DNA from: Ananas comosus | Lineage: Eukaryota > Streptophyta > Magnoliopsida > Poales > Bromeliaceae | Direction of reading: 5' to 3' | DNA: 64,000 nt | NCBI RefSeq assembly: GCF_001540865.1 | Contig: NC_033625.1 | Location: 8,870,597 to 8,934,596 of the forward strand | In this document: piece after piece, positions 1 through 10,366 of the stretch | How positions within the stretch are numbered: position 1 is the first letter of the stretch | Layout: each line of letters starts with the position of its first letter | Position numbers and translations under genes: made by a program | Notes under the pieces: model-generated | Told to the model about the DNA's origin: nothing | The model's input: the letters and a program-made list of their open reading frames with translations, nothing else | The model's database searches: none

Positions 1-310
1 GGTCAGAACACTGTCAACGACCCTCCAAAATATCTGGAAAAACTCGGAACACTGATGAAACACTTAAACCTCGCAATTTTGCAAAGGTACAGTGTGTTAC
101 ATAAACAATGTCGAAAAAATATAAAATTTTATTTCTAAAAACTTCAAATATTCCAGATCAGTTTTTAATGGTATGGATTGTTTATTTGAATATTCTAAGA
201 TTGAAAAAGAGACTATAATACCGGAGCTCCAATACTGTAGATAGTATAGGAGCCTAACTCTTATAATAAATAAGACTTTTATTTTGAGATATGTGTCAAA
301 AAACTGTACG
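1..310. other. AT-rich intergenic DNA
   Basis: I see no gene, RNA or bounded repeat here. Stops are frequent in all frames and composition is AT-rich, as in the flank of the element that begins at 931. Confidence 0.6.
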
Positions 311-581
311 GCTGCAAAATACTTAAGCCCAATTATTATTTGCGTTTCGGTCTGTCACCTTATCATTCTAACCCTATCTCATCTCACACTTCCAGTTGAT
401 GATTAGCTCTAATATCAAATATAACGATCTAGCCCACTAGCAATTATAACTTACTGGGTCCAAACCAACAACCCAAGATGTTTAAATCCGCGCCGGTTAA
501 TATTATTATTAGTAGATATGATCTCTTATATTTCCAATCATAACTTCATTCCCCTTCGATATAGAACTATTAGATGTCACA
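311..581 (-). mobile_element. Decayed TRIM retrotransposon (LTR plus internal fragment)
   Basis: Bases 420-581 align by eye, in reverse orientation, with the short LTR at 51758-51906: they share the GCCCACTAGCAA block, the degenerate AAGCCCAGTTATTATT block and a terminal TGTCACA. Just left of 420, GCTCTAATATCAAA is a mutated complement of the initiator tRNA-Met primer site. The CTCATCTCACACTTCC stretch at about 379-394 also occurs inside the Cassandra-like TRIM near 46000. A second partial LTR seems to lie at 311-357. The element is non-coding and strongly diverged. Confidence 0.55.
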
Positions 582-925
582 GTTGTCAATATTTTTTCAT
601 AATAGAGGGTGTGATTTTTAATTTTTCAATTTATTTATTTATTTTTATTTTTGTGTTTTTAAGGAAGTCTTGTGATTTCAGAACGGCCGATAATGGCCTA
701 TTGGTCGATAGGGGTGAGAATAGACAGGTTGATTCTTGCTTTGCAGTTTTTTTTTTTTTTTTCAAATTGAATCTAATCGGACTAGATGCACAGACCAAAT
801 CATACTGAATCTGAATAATTAATTCTAAGATGTAATTAATATGATTAGTTTCACGTTAAAATCTTTACTTTGAATATTATGATTGCGAAAATCTTAGTTA
901 TTTAACTATTCTCAAAATTTATAGT
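582..925. other. AT-rich intergenic DNA
   Basis: AT-rich flank of element A with a T run near 748-761. A 96-codon open frame at 518-808 is low-complexity Phe/Ile and crosses the TRIM boundary, so I do not call it a gene. I see nothing else. Confidence 0.6.
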
Positions 926-930
926 ATATT
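926..930. repeat. Target site duplication, left, element A
   Basis: ATATT immediately precedes the TG of the LTR at 931 and is repeated exactly after the other LTR at 16444-16448. This is the 5-bp duplication expected of gypsy integration and fixes the outer limits of element A. Confidence 0.9.
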
Positions 931-3457
931 TGTCACGCCCCGGATTACTTGTTTCCCCGGGCTCGCTAACAGACCCGCCGTATACATAGGTATTTTTCCT
1001 GTATACGAAGCGAAAAAGTAGAAGTACCTGTAATCATACAATACTACCAACAGTAGTATACAGCAGCTAGGAAAATAAACCATATAAAAATGGTGGTTGA
1101 ATACATACATGTCATCCAAGGTATACAAACACTCGCTCTAGCGAGATACAACAACAGTATGTAAAGACCGAAAAACTACAACTACCTGTAGCTGGTGCTC
1201 CTCTAGCTCTGCGACTGGTCTGGAAGGGCTCTAGCTCGCGACGCCCTTGCCACGATCATGATCAGTAACAGCAGCAGCCGAAGGCGACGGCTCTGCAAAA
1301 ACAGTGATAACATCTAGGCGTGAGAACTACTGTAAAAACAAGTAGTCCTCAGTGGGTACCGCCCTCAACTCATTGGCTCACCCACTAAGTCTACAGATCT
1401 AAGCTCAGTGATAGAAAAGGAAGCTGGAACAAATCTACAGCTATCTGCCACTATCCTATCATGCTCTAATACTACTATCTGTAGAGTAATGCAACCTCAG
1501 ACCCAAATCCATAGGGACTGTGAATACACCCGTCCCAGGGACTGTGAACGCACCCGTCCCACTGGTCTAACAACCAAAACTCACGTGCCCTCGGCACAAA
1601 CTGATGCAAAACCAGCAATCTGGGTCCACCGTCAACCCCGACGGCACCCAACAGTCTGAAACAGCCTAGACACTGCTGTAAAAATAAGCTCTGCATCTCC
1701 GCACGAGCGTAACTGCATTCTACACTATTCCGAATATGCACTACCAACAAACTGCGGTGATACAGATCTACTACAGCTCCTAAACTTTCAGCATATCAAA
1801 TGCACACAACAGTGTGGATACTATCCGCGACAACTCCCGAGGCTGTTTGAGTATCAAATGCGCACTAACAGCGGGGATACGAAGCACAACAGCTTCAGAA
1901 GTTATCTGAGTATCAAATGCGCACAACAGCGGGGATACGAAGCACAAAAGCTTAAGGAGCGAACAGAAAGGATAGTGTAGAACCTATAGTTAAAATATTA
2001 CCCAAGCTCGGCATCCCGCCCGAGTGTAAATGCATTCTAAACTATCCTGAGTATCCATCGCGCTAAAACTGCAGTGATACAAACCAACCCCGGCTCCTAG
2101 AGCTAAATCAGGCAGTTTAAGCATATGACGGGTTAAAATCGCTGGTTTTCTCCTAAGTCAAATTCCAAATCCAACATATATATTCATCTAATTAATAGTC
2201 ATGCTCCCAATTCAGATTTCATACATGCTACAATCAATGAATTTGAGCTACAACATGATATACAATAACCGAAATCATACATTTGACTACAAGCACTTAG
2301 GAGCGAAACCGATGAAACACCCACCTCTAGTGCAATTCCCAGGCAGCAAGAAGGTCACAAATTGCTAGAGGCCTCAGCCGAAATTACCCACAACTAGCAA
2401 CAAAGCTACTCGAAAGATCTACACCCAAAAAATCCATCAAAATCCATCAACTCACCTAATTTCAGCACTTAAGCTTAATTGTCTCAACTCCAATGTTAAA
2501 ACTCACCTAATATCCTCCAATTCAGGTGAGGCAAGTTACAAAACTAGTGAATAATGATGGAGTATCAATCTCAGGTCCAAAATCCTGCTCCTTCCAAGAA
2601 TTGCACCAAGAAAAACCCAAAATCAGATTTTCAGCTCAAAGTCACTAGCAGTCCAGAAAAATATGGAATCGACCAAGCTAACCTCAACCAAAATCTAAAA
2701 TTCAGGGTTTTCTGGATTCCTCAGGAAGTCTAGAATCCAGCAAACCAAGTTTCACCGCAATCTGACCTTCCTACGTCTCACAGGAGCCAAAACACCGAAG
2801 GTCATCACTAGAAGACTGCAGAATCAACACTCTACCATTTTCCAATTGAAAGATTGGACGAAATTCGAGGAAAATCGAGGAGTGGAAGAAAAATCAGAGG
2901 TGCTACTGTGAAGAGAGAGTGAAAGAGCTCAGCAGGGTCACTCTCCATCTATTTATAGGGTGTTGGAATGGTAGAATAAGCCCCAAGAATAGCTGCTGCA
3001 ATCTGGTGTCCCTGCAGTCTCGGGCACTTTCGGGCGCCCGGACCCACCTTATGGGCGCCCGAATCCTCCAGGCTACATAAAGTTTCCTCCTCGGACTCTC
3101 CGCCCGCGGTGCGTTGCGCCCGTATCTGGCTGCGGCGGACCTCACCTACCACCAGCCACACGTCAGCGCAAACGATAGTCACGAGATGAACTTTCGGACC
3201 CACATCCATGCGCCCGAAACATGGACCCGAATTGGCTTCCAGTTCTGCTCAGTTCTGCACTCAACTTCTGGGCGACCCAAAGCCAGTTTTGGGCGCCCAA
3301 ATCTGTCAAAACTCTAGTTTTGCTTATTTGAGTACGACCAGTCCATTTCTGCATCCATTTCGCGCAGAAACGACCCGACTCAGTCTGACACTCTCCAGAT
3401 GTGTCGACCAGTCACTAACACTGAAGCCAATCCTATCCAAAGCTCAGAAGCACTACA
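931..3457 (-). repeat. 3' LTR of element A
   Basis: Begins TGTCACGCCCCGG and ends CACTACA, matching 13719-16443 along its length. It is about 198 bp shorter, nearly all from a block present only in the other LTR (about 14348-14543). On the minus strand U3 lies at the right and U5 at the left. A tandem array of about three 60-bp units (about 1790-1950) and GGGCGCCCG palindromes (about 3030-3060 and 3290) are internal landmarks. Confidence 0.92.
2949..2959 (-). promoter_or_regulatory. TATA box of the element A 3' LTR
   Basis: The minus strand reads CCTATAAATAG, a good plant TATA box. It is conserved at 15934-15944 in the 5' LTR. Transcription would start about 30 bp further left. The palindromic GGGCGCCCG motifs lie upstream of it, in U3. 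Confidence 0.7.
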
Positions 3458-3468
3458 TCCTCCCCCAC
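3458..3468 (-). promoter_or_regulatory. Polypurine tract of element A
   Basis: The plus strand TCCTCCCCCAC directly abuts the inner edge of the 3' LTR. On the coding strand this is a GTGGGGGAGGA tract, the plus-strand DNA primer of LTR retrotransposons. Confidence 0.85.
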
Positions 3469-3503
3469 TACAAAAAGTTTCGTCCGCGAAACTGAATCAC
3501 ACC

Positions 3504-4313
3504 TCAATCCTGAGCTTCAAAAAGGTAGGGGTAGGATTCTCTCATCACCGTCTCAGGCTCCCAAGTCGCCTCCCGCTCCTCGTGATTACTCCACTACACC
3601 TTTACAAAAGGTATGACCCAGTTGCGCAATTTCCTCGACTCATGAGCCAGAATCCGCACCGGTCGCTCCTCGTATCTCAGGTCCTTGCCAATCTCTAGCG
3701 GTGTGAAGTCAATCACGGGGGAAGGGTCGAACACGTATCTCTTCAAAGCCGAGACGTGGAAAACATCGTGAATGCGGGCTAGTCGTAGAGGTAGAGCAAT
3801 CCTGTAAGCCACTGACCTGACTCGTTCCAATACCTCAAAAGGGCCTACAAAAACGTGGACTAAGCTTTCCACGTACCCCAAAACGGCGTATCCCTCTGGA
3901 CGGCGAGACTTTAAGGAATACATAATCTCCCACCTGGAACTCCAAGTCTCATCTCCGGGTATCAGCATAGCTCCTCTGCCGACTCTGGGCTGCTAAAATG
4001 TGCCGTCGCACCACTTTCACTTTTTTCCTCTGTCTCAATCAGAATCTCAGGCCCAAGCATTTTCCTCTCACCCACATCACTCCAAAACAAAGGGGATCGA
4101 CACCTGCGTCCATACAACGCTTCAAACGGAGCCATCTGGATGCTCGCTTGATAGCTATTGTTGTACGCAAACTCAGCCAGTCTCAATATCGATACCACCC
4201 TCCTTGAAAGTCCAGGACACATGCCCTCAACATGTCCTTAAGAGCCTGAATGGTCCGCTCTGACTGACCATCCGTCTGTGGGTGAAATGCTATGCTGAAC
4301 TGCAACTCGTCAT
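3504..4313 (-). pseudogene. Element A integrase C-terminal part with chromodomain-like tail
   Basis: The minus strand encodes the end of the integrase core ([14 protein letters not shown], then EFAYNNSYQ and APFEALYGRRCRSPLFW), followed by the gypsy integrase C-terminal region (GPFEVLERV, ARIHDVFHVSALKRY, VRILAHESRKLR). The last part has aromatic and acidic residues (WSNHEEREATWEPE) like the chromodomain or its relic in Tekay elements, ending at a stop at 3504-3506. Frames are broken near 4200 and 3965, and a stop interrupts the tail near 3593. The first two acidic residues of the integrase catalytic triad are absent because the core was deleted at about 4310. Integrase joins element cDNA to the host chromosome; this copy cannot. 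Confidence 0.85.
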
Positions 4314-6546
4314 CTTGATACATTTTAGTGCCACCGGGGTGTACACTATAGGGAGATTGATGCGCTTCTTGCATAATCGCCCTTCGCAACTCGTCATCTT
4401 TAGGCACACACCATCGATTTCGAAATCGAAGTGTGCCATTAGCTTCAATACCAAAGTCTTCGGCATTGCCATTCTCAACTTCCCCTCGTATCTTTTGAAG
4501 ATAAAGATCCGAGGCTTGAAGATCCTTGATTCTTTCCAATAGGGTCGGTTGCACAACTAATGCGGCAAGTGTAGCCGGCACTCCCGGCACTACCACTTCC
4601 GACCCGAATCGTTGCATCTCCTTTTGCAATAGCGGTTGGGGCGTAATTGCCGTCGCTAAGTTCTCCGCCGATTTTCTACTTAGAGCATCGGCCACGACAT
4701 TAGCTTTCCCGGGGTGGTATAGTATAGTGACATCATAGTCCTTTAACAATTCCAACCACCGCCGTTGTCGCATATTCAACTCCTTCTGGGTGAACAAGTA
4801 CTTCAGACTTTTATGATCTGTGTAGACTTCACAATGCTCACCATATAAGTAATGCCTCAAAAGCTTTAGCGCGAAAATCACCGCGGCTAACTCAAGGTCG
4901 TGAATCGGGTAGTTCTTCTCGTAGCTCTTCAGTTAGCGCGATGCATATGCAATGACTTGCCCATTTTGCATTAACACACACCCGAGACCAACATAAGAGG
5001 CATCACTATACACTACAAAAGTCTCTCCCGGAGTCGGCAAGGCAAGCACCGGGGTCGACGTCAACCTGTTCTTCAACTCTTCGAAGCTCCGATCGCAATC
5101 GTCACTCCAAACATACTTTACTCCTTTATGCGTGAGGCACGTTAGTGGAGTGGTTATTTTGGCGAACCCCTCCACGAACCGCCGGTAGTAGCCCGCAAGT
5201 CCAAGAAAACTGCGGACCTCCGCTACATTCGTCGGGCGAGGCCAATCCTTTATTGCCTCAACTTTCTTCGGGTCTACCGACACTCCGTCGCCCGATACCA
5301 CATGACCTAAGAATGTGACCTCCTTTAGCCAAAAGTCACACTTTTTCAACTTTGCATAGAGCTTCTCCTGTCTGAGTATCTGCAACACAGCTCTCAGATG
5401 CTCTTCATGCTCCTCTTCACTTTTCGAGTAAACCAACACATCGTCTATAAACACCACGACGCATCGATCCAACAGTGGTCTAAAGACTCGGTTCATCAAG
5501 TCCATAAACGCTGCCGGGGCGTTAGTAAGCCCAAACGGCATTACCGTGAACTCATAATGGCCATACCGCGTACGGTACGCCGTTTTGTGCACATCCTTCG
5601 GCCTGATCTTTAATTGATGATACCCCGACTGGAGATCAATCTTCGAATACACCTTGGACCCTTGCAACTGATCGAATAGATCGTCAATCCTTGGTAACGG
5701 GTACTTGTTCTTTATCGTCACTTTGTTCAACTCGCGATAATCTACGCAGAGTCGAAGTGTGCCATCCTTTTTCTTCACAAATAGCACCGGAGCTCCCCAT
5801 GGTGACACGCTCGGCCTCACGAAGCCTTTATCAAGCAAGTCCTGTAGTTGGCCTTTCAACTCCTTCAGCTCCACCGGTGCCATTCTATACGGAGCCTTCG
5901 AAACTGGTTCCGCCCCGGGAATCAAGTCAATGACAAACTCAACTTTCCTGTCCGGTGGCAGTCCCGGTAACTCCACCGGAAACACATCCGGAAACTCGCA
6001 CGCTACTCGAATATCTCCCAACTCTGGGTACTCTTTTCGAGCATCCACCATGGTTGCCAAATAGGCCTTACACCCCCCTTTGATCATTCTCTTCGCCCTC
6101 ACAGACGATATAGTCGCCGCGAAGCGCCTACTTTTGCACGCTTGGTAGAATAACTCTTCTTGATTAGGCTCACGAAAAGCGATCACCTTGCTTTCACAAT
6201 CTATCACCGCATAGTACTTGGAGAGCCAGTTGGTCCCCAAGATAACATCAAATCCCCACATCTGATCTAGCACTAGCAAATCAATCGGCATAATCCAATC
6301 GCCTATTTGCACTGGGCACGCCAAACACTCATTGTGGACACTGAATGAATGTTCTGGGGCGTTCACCCACCAGTAATCCTCATTGTACACCAGTAATCCT
6401 CGTTGTGAACACTGAATGAATGTCCCCAGCACCGCCCGCCGTTCTTTTCTTGCCCTTGTCTTTCGACTCGGCAATAGCTTCCCTTTCTTCACGTACATGG
6501 GCGCTACCGTGCTCCGCCCACAAGGCTCTATCGAAGACCTCCGCAA
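4310..6546 (-). pseudogene. Element B pol: protease remnant, reverse transcriptase, RNase H, start of integrase
   Basis: The segment 4933-6546 is open for 537 codons. It holds a protease C-terminal relic ([18 protein letters not shown]), the reverse transcriptase linker ([12 protein letters not shown]), the catalytic palm ([30 protein letters not shown]) and the FIDDVLVYS active site, then the RNase H start (FVVYSDAS). A stop near 4933-4935 separates ...YASR from LKSYEKNYP, apparently one codon change. The RNase H remainder ([22 protein letters not shown], shown in parts) continues in 4183-4881. The integrase HHCC region begins ([17 protein letters not shown]) and is cut at about 4310. The protease active-site DTG is absent, lost in a deletion near 6380-6550. 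Confidence 0.88.
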
Positions 6547-7393
6547 AGGTCGACAGCTTCAAAATTTGCACTTTCTCATATATCCGGGGCTGGAGTCCTC
6601 GCAAGAACCAATCCGCCCGCTCCCGATCATCACGAACAACATCGGGAACACAGTCTATGATGTGGGAGAACTCTTTCTCGTATTCCCCCACCGATCGATC
6701 ACCCTGTCTCAACTTGCGAAACTTTTCTTGTAGCTTCCGCTTCACCGTGTCGGGGAAGTAGTTCGCGAATACCGCTCTCTTGAACTCCTCCCAAAGCATA
6801 AGCGGAAGATCGGTAGGACGATCCCGCTTCACTCGCTTCCACCACACCTTTGCCGCTTTCTCAAGACAATGGGTGACGAGGTACACTTTATCCTTCTCCG
6901 AGGTATTGAGGTCCTCGAAGAGCGTCTCCATTGAGTCGATCCACGACTCCACAACCGCCGGCTCCACCAAACCGCCTTCGAAGGCAGGTGGGTCGAACTT
7001 CTTGAACTGAATGAGAGCCGCCAACGTGCGCTCTCGCTCCGCTTCTACCGCCGCGCTATCGGGATTTGAGGTTCCCGATCCGGCCGGTACTACCGTAACT
7101 GGAACAGCCGCTGCTGCCGCCGCTCCCTCGTCGACGCTCGGCACTACCATAGGGGGCGCGACACGCTCGACACCCGCCTGGGCCGCCGCCGCCTGCTGAA
7201 GCTCCAAGGTCTCCTGGAGCCGCTGAATCTGTTCCCCTTGGCGTTGAACAGACTCTGCTTATTGCCGTACTACGCCGATAAGCGCGGCCATCTGCTCCCT
7301 AAGCTCTCCGTCGCCACTCGCTCCGGATGGCTCGGGCGCCGCATTCGACTCCTCAGGCATCGAACTTGTCTGCGGTCGTCCACGAGGTGCCAT
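6380..7393 (-). pseudogene. Element B gag (capsid), interrupted
   Basis: Translation from the ATG at 7393-7391 begins MAPRGRPQ, is acidic and Gln-rich, and has an in-frame stop near 7260. From 7207 it stays open for 275 codons. It includes the retrotransposon Gag core (FDPPAFEGG, WIDSMETLF, VTHCLEKAAKVWWKRV, ANYFPDTVKRKLQEKF, VGEYEKEFSHIIDCVPDVV, RADWFLRGL). Gag forms the cytoplasmic virus-like particle that packages element RNA. The zinc knuckle expected after the Lys-rich stretch is missing: the frame runs into a short out-of-family tail and stops at 6380. A near-duplicate of CACTGAATGAATGT at about 6341 and 6409 suggests a deletion or slippage scar there. Confidence 0.85.
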
Positions 7394-7720
7394 TGCTTCT
7401 TGAAAAGAAGCAACTCGCATTAGTCACTTAGCCAACATTACTTGACCATACCCAATTAGGCGAAAGCAACATACACATTCATCCTTGCCTCAAGCGTCAT
7501 GTCGTCGGCCGCCCGACACAACACTAGAAGTAGAGGATAAACGAAATTTAAGCTTAGCCTCTAATCACATTAGAGACGTCCCATCTTAACCCAATCACAT
7601 GCTTTCGCTAACTTTGATCCCACGTCACTCACGTTTCCTAGATCCTTAAGGCCTTCCAATCCTAAGGGTCTCTAGGTCCATTCCTATTCTTTCACTATTG
7701 GCTCTGATACCCACGATATC
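7394..7720 (-). other. Element B 5' leader and primer binding site
   Basis: Untranslated leader between the LTR and gag. At 7699-7713 the plus strand reads TTGGCTCTGATACCC. On the minus strand this is GGGTATCAGAGCCAA, complementary to the 3' end of initiator tRNA-Met, placed a few bases inside the LTR as expected for a primer site. No other feature is seen. Confidence 0.8.
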
Positions 7721-10366
7721 TGTCCACGCCCCGTGAGCCGATACCAATTTGGCGCGCCGAGCACCGTCAAACAACGCCGAACGGACAGAGTTTCCCTATC
7801 CGCCCAAGGCTCATCACGTGTTCAAATTCAAAACAAGAAATGCACTAGCGGAAAATACACAAACGACTTACACGAGGTAAGCAATAGCCATTAGTGAAAG
7901 AAAGAAAACTAAACATTCACATTGTACTATATTCATTTTTGATCATATACATTGCATCATCTTGTTCATTTTCGAATTCCTTACATTTCATTTCATAATT
8001 TCTTTCTTACTAATCACATTACCTTCATGTACAAAAGATGATCATAGGGTACTTTACTACAAAATGAAACCCAAGCTTTGGTGGCCTCTGACTAAGGCGC
8101 GATACATTTACCTCGGTCGCTCGCCGGCTCGCATCGGTCCACGGCTCTGTGAAATAGTGGGTGAGAACTACAACAAAGTTCCCAGTGGTTCGGCCTCAAC
8201 ATCACCAACTTTCCCACTAGGACTAGCTCAGGCATAATGAAAAATAAGCTGCATATAGTAACCAATCTATATCATGATGGCTAATATGCCTGAACAATAA
8301 AGCAGAAATATGCTCAACATTAAATAAATGCAGATTATACAAATTCTTTGTTCTTTTCACTTTACTCTTTGTTCTTTGTTCTTTGTTTTTTGCACTTGTT
8401 CTTTGCTCTTTGTTCTTTAATCTCAAGGCTAACCCGGGGGCATCGCCACATTGACTTGCTTCACATTAAGTCCATCATCGCAGGAACTCACCCGCTAGGA
8501 CCGTCCTTCGGGTTTACTCCAACCCATGATGCATAACTCCGGAGCGCATCGCCCGAGGGGGATCGACCGCCCTCGAGCACGGAACTCATAGCAAGTATGA
8601 TCATATCCTTAACTCAAAGGATTTATAAGTTCAATCTTGACTTTACACTAGCTCTAGTGTTCTTTCAGCACTTTTATTGCCACTCTAGCAATCATTGTTC
8701 TTTACCATTCTTTACTCTTGCTATCTCTAGCAATTATATTCTTTACATTCTTTACTTTTGGCTACCTCTAACACTTCATGTTCTTTACTCCCCACATTAC
8801 TTTAACTTTAAGCATTGTCATTTTCATCATTCTTTACATTACATTGGTTCTTTACCTCACACTATCTCTAGTGTCATTTCACTTTAACTTTATCAAATGT
8901 CACTCGATCTATGTCATTGTGTCACTCTGTTCTTTTGCTCACTTTGGGTGCTCACTTTTCTCTCATTCATACACATAGGGCTTTCGACGTTTACATAGTT
9001 CTCATTCATCATATTATGCAAGTTGTACTCACAATCATGCATCATTACATTTTTATCACCACTTTACCCTAAATGCATGCAACAATATATATACACATGC
9101 TCAAATGAATGACACATTAGGCATAGAGAGAAGTTCAATGAGTTTGAGAAGCACCACCCACCTCGTAGGTCTATTTAGGTGCTCCGACGATTTTCTTGGG
9201 ATTTTTAGACTCCTTGTTCTTTACCTGCGGCATAACGAAGCCAACTTAGGTCATTTTGCTCATAACTTTACATCGGCTTTCCGTAACGCTAATCCGAGCG
9301 CACCAACGCGTCGGAAATACCCCCAATTAGGTTTCTAGAGGGTCAATTGCACTTAGAAGTTCCCATGAGTAAAAGCCCCAATTTGGGTGCCCTAGCTCCA
9401 TAGCATCATCAAACCTAGGGTTTGATCTCAATGGAAAGCAAAAGTAATTTCATTATACTCTAAAAAGTCCATTAGAACCATCTTTAGACAAATCAAAACC
9501 CTACTTAGGGTTTCACCATGAGAGGTGATGAAGCTCACCTCAAGCTTCACCATTTCTATGGTCTTGATCTCAAAAGAAGCAAAAGAAAAGCTTCAAATAC
9601 TCTAAAGGTTACATAAAAATCATCTTTGCTCTAATCCAAACCCTAGTTTGGAATTTAACATCAGAAGGGGCAAATCTTACCTCTAAGCTTGCTCCTTTCT
9701 TGCACTATAGAGAAGGAAGATGGAGTTGCCTCACTCCAATGGCTTCTTCTCCACTTTCTTCTTCTTTTCCTCCCTTTTCTTGTCTTCTTCTTCTCCTCCT
9801 TGGCTTCTAGAGAGAGAGAGGGAGAGAAGAGAGTGTGAGAGGATGAGAATGAGAGAAATGTCTCATTTGTCCCCTTACTATACTCTATGGGTTGCAAAAT
9901 TGCAGCTAAACCCCTCAACATTCACTCTTTCACACAGCCTGGACTGGGCTGTTCGCACAGGCGGGGACCGGTCTCTCCTTCAGGGACCGGTTCCCGAAGG
10001 CTCTCCCCGCACAGCCAGAGCTGCTGCGCGCAGGGCAACCGGTCTCTCTTTGGGAGACCGGTCTCTCGGGGACCAGTCTCTCAGGCAGGGACCGGTTCCC
10101 GAGAGCTAATTTCTCAGGACTTAGCCGATTTTTCGGCTGTCTCATTTCATACGCGTTCGGGGACCGGTCTCTCCCACCAGGGACCGGTCCCCGAGAACTC
10201 AAAACTGCAGAATGCAGATTTTGATTCTATAGCTCTCGAAAACCTCCCGTAACTCACTTTTAATCATTTTAACACCTTCGGACTTTCCAAAGTGTACCGC
10301 CCTCGCACTTTGGTCAATTTGACTAAAGTTCGACATTTTTATTTTCCGAATTTTCGGTATATTACA
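7721..10366 (-). repeat. 5' LTR of element B
   Basis: A TG...CA-bounded segment (TGTCCACGCCCC to TATTACA) of 2,646 bp next to the primer site. It has CTTTGTTCTTTGTTC-type low complexity at about 8345-8420 and TTCTTTAC-rich stretches at 8690-8850. A cluster of GGGACCGGT(C/T) palindromic motifs lies at about 9960-10195, in U3. Its partner LTR is missing, deleted with the element's 3' half. The fragment at 57214-57364 plus 61630-62229 is related but not the partner. Confidence 0.85.

Larger units (their letters stand above)
4310..10366 (-). mobile_element. Ty3/gypsy retrotransposon B, nested in A, 3' half deleted
   Basis: The 5' LTR (7721-10366), primer site, gag and pol run leftward in the same orientation as A. 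The right edge (TTACA at 10362-10366) abuts element A sequence encoding the integrase zinc-binding region (CQQIKTEYQVPAGKFQ), so B inserted into A. The left edge is not an LTR. B's pol stops in the integrase HHCC region and runs straight into A's integrase core at about 4310. One deletion therefore took B's integrase and 3' LTR plus part of A. Confidence 0.85.

Noticed and set aside
9720..10252. 129- and 121-codon plus-strand frames
   Set aside because: They run antisense through the U3 of element B's LTR, across the GGGACCGGT repeats, and overlap a 90-codon frame on the other strand. No domain seen.
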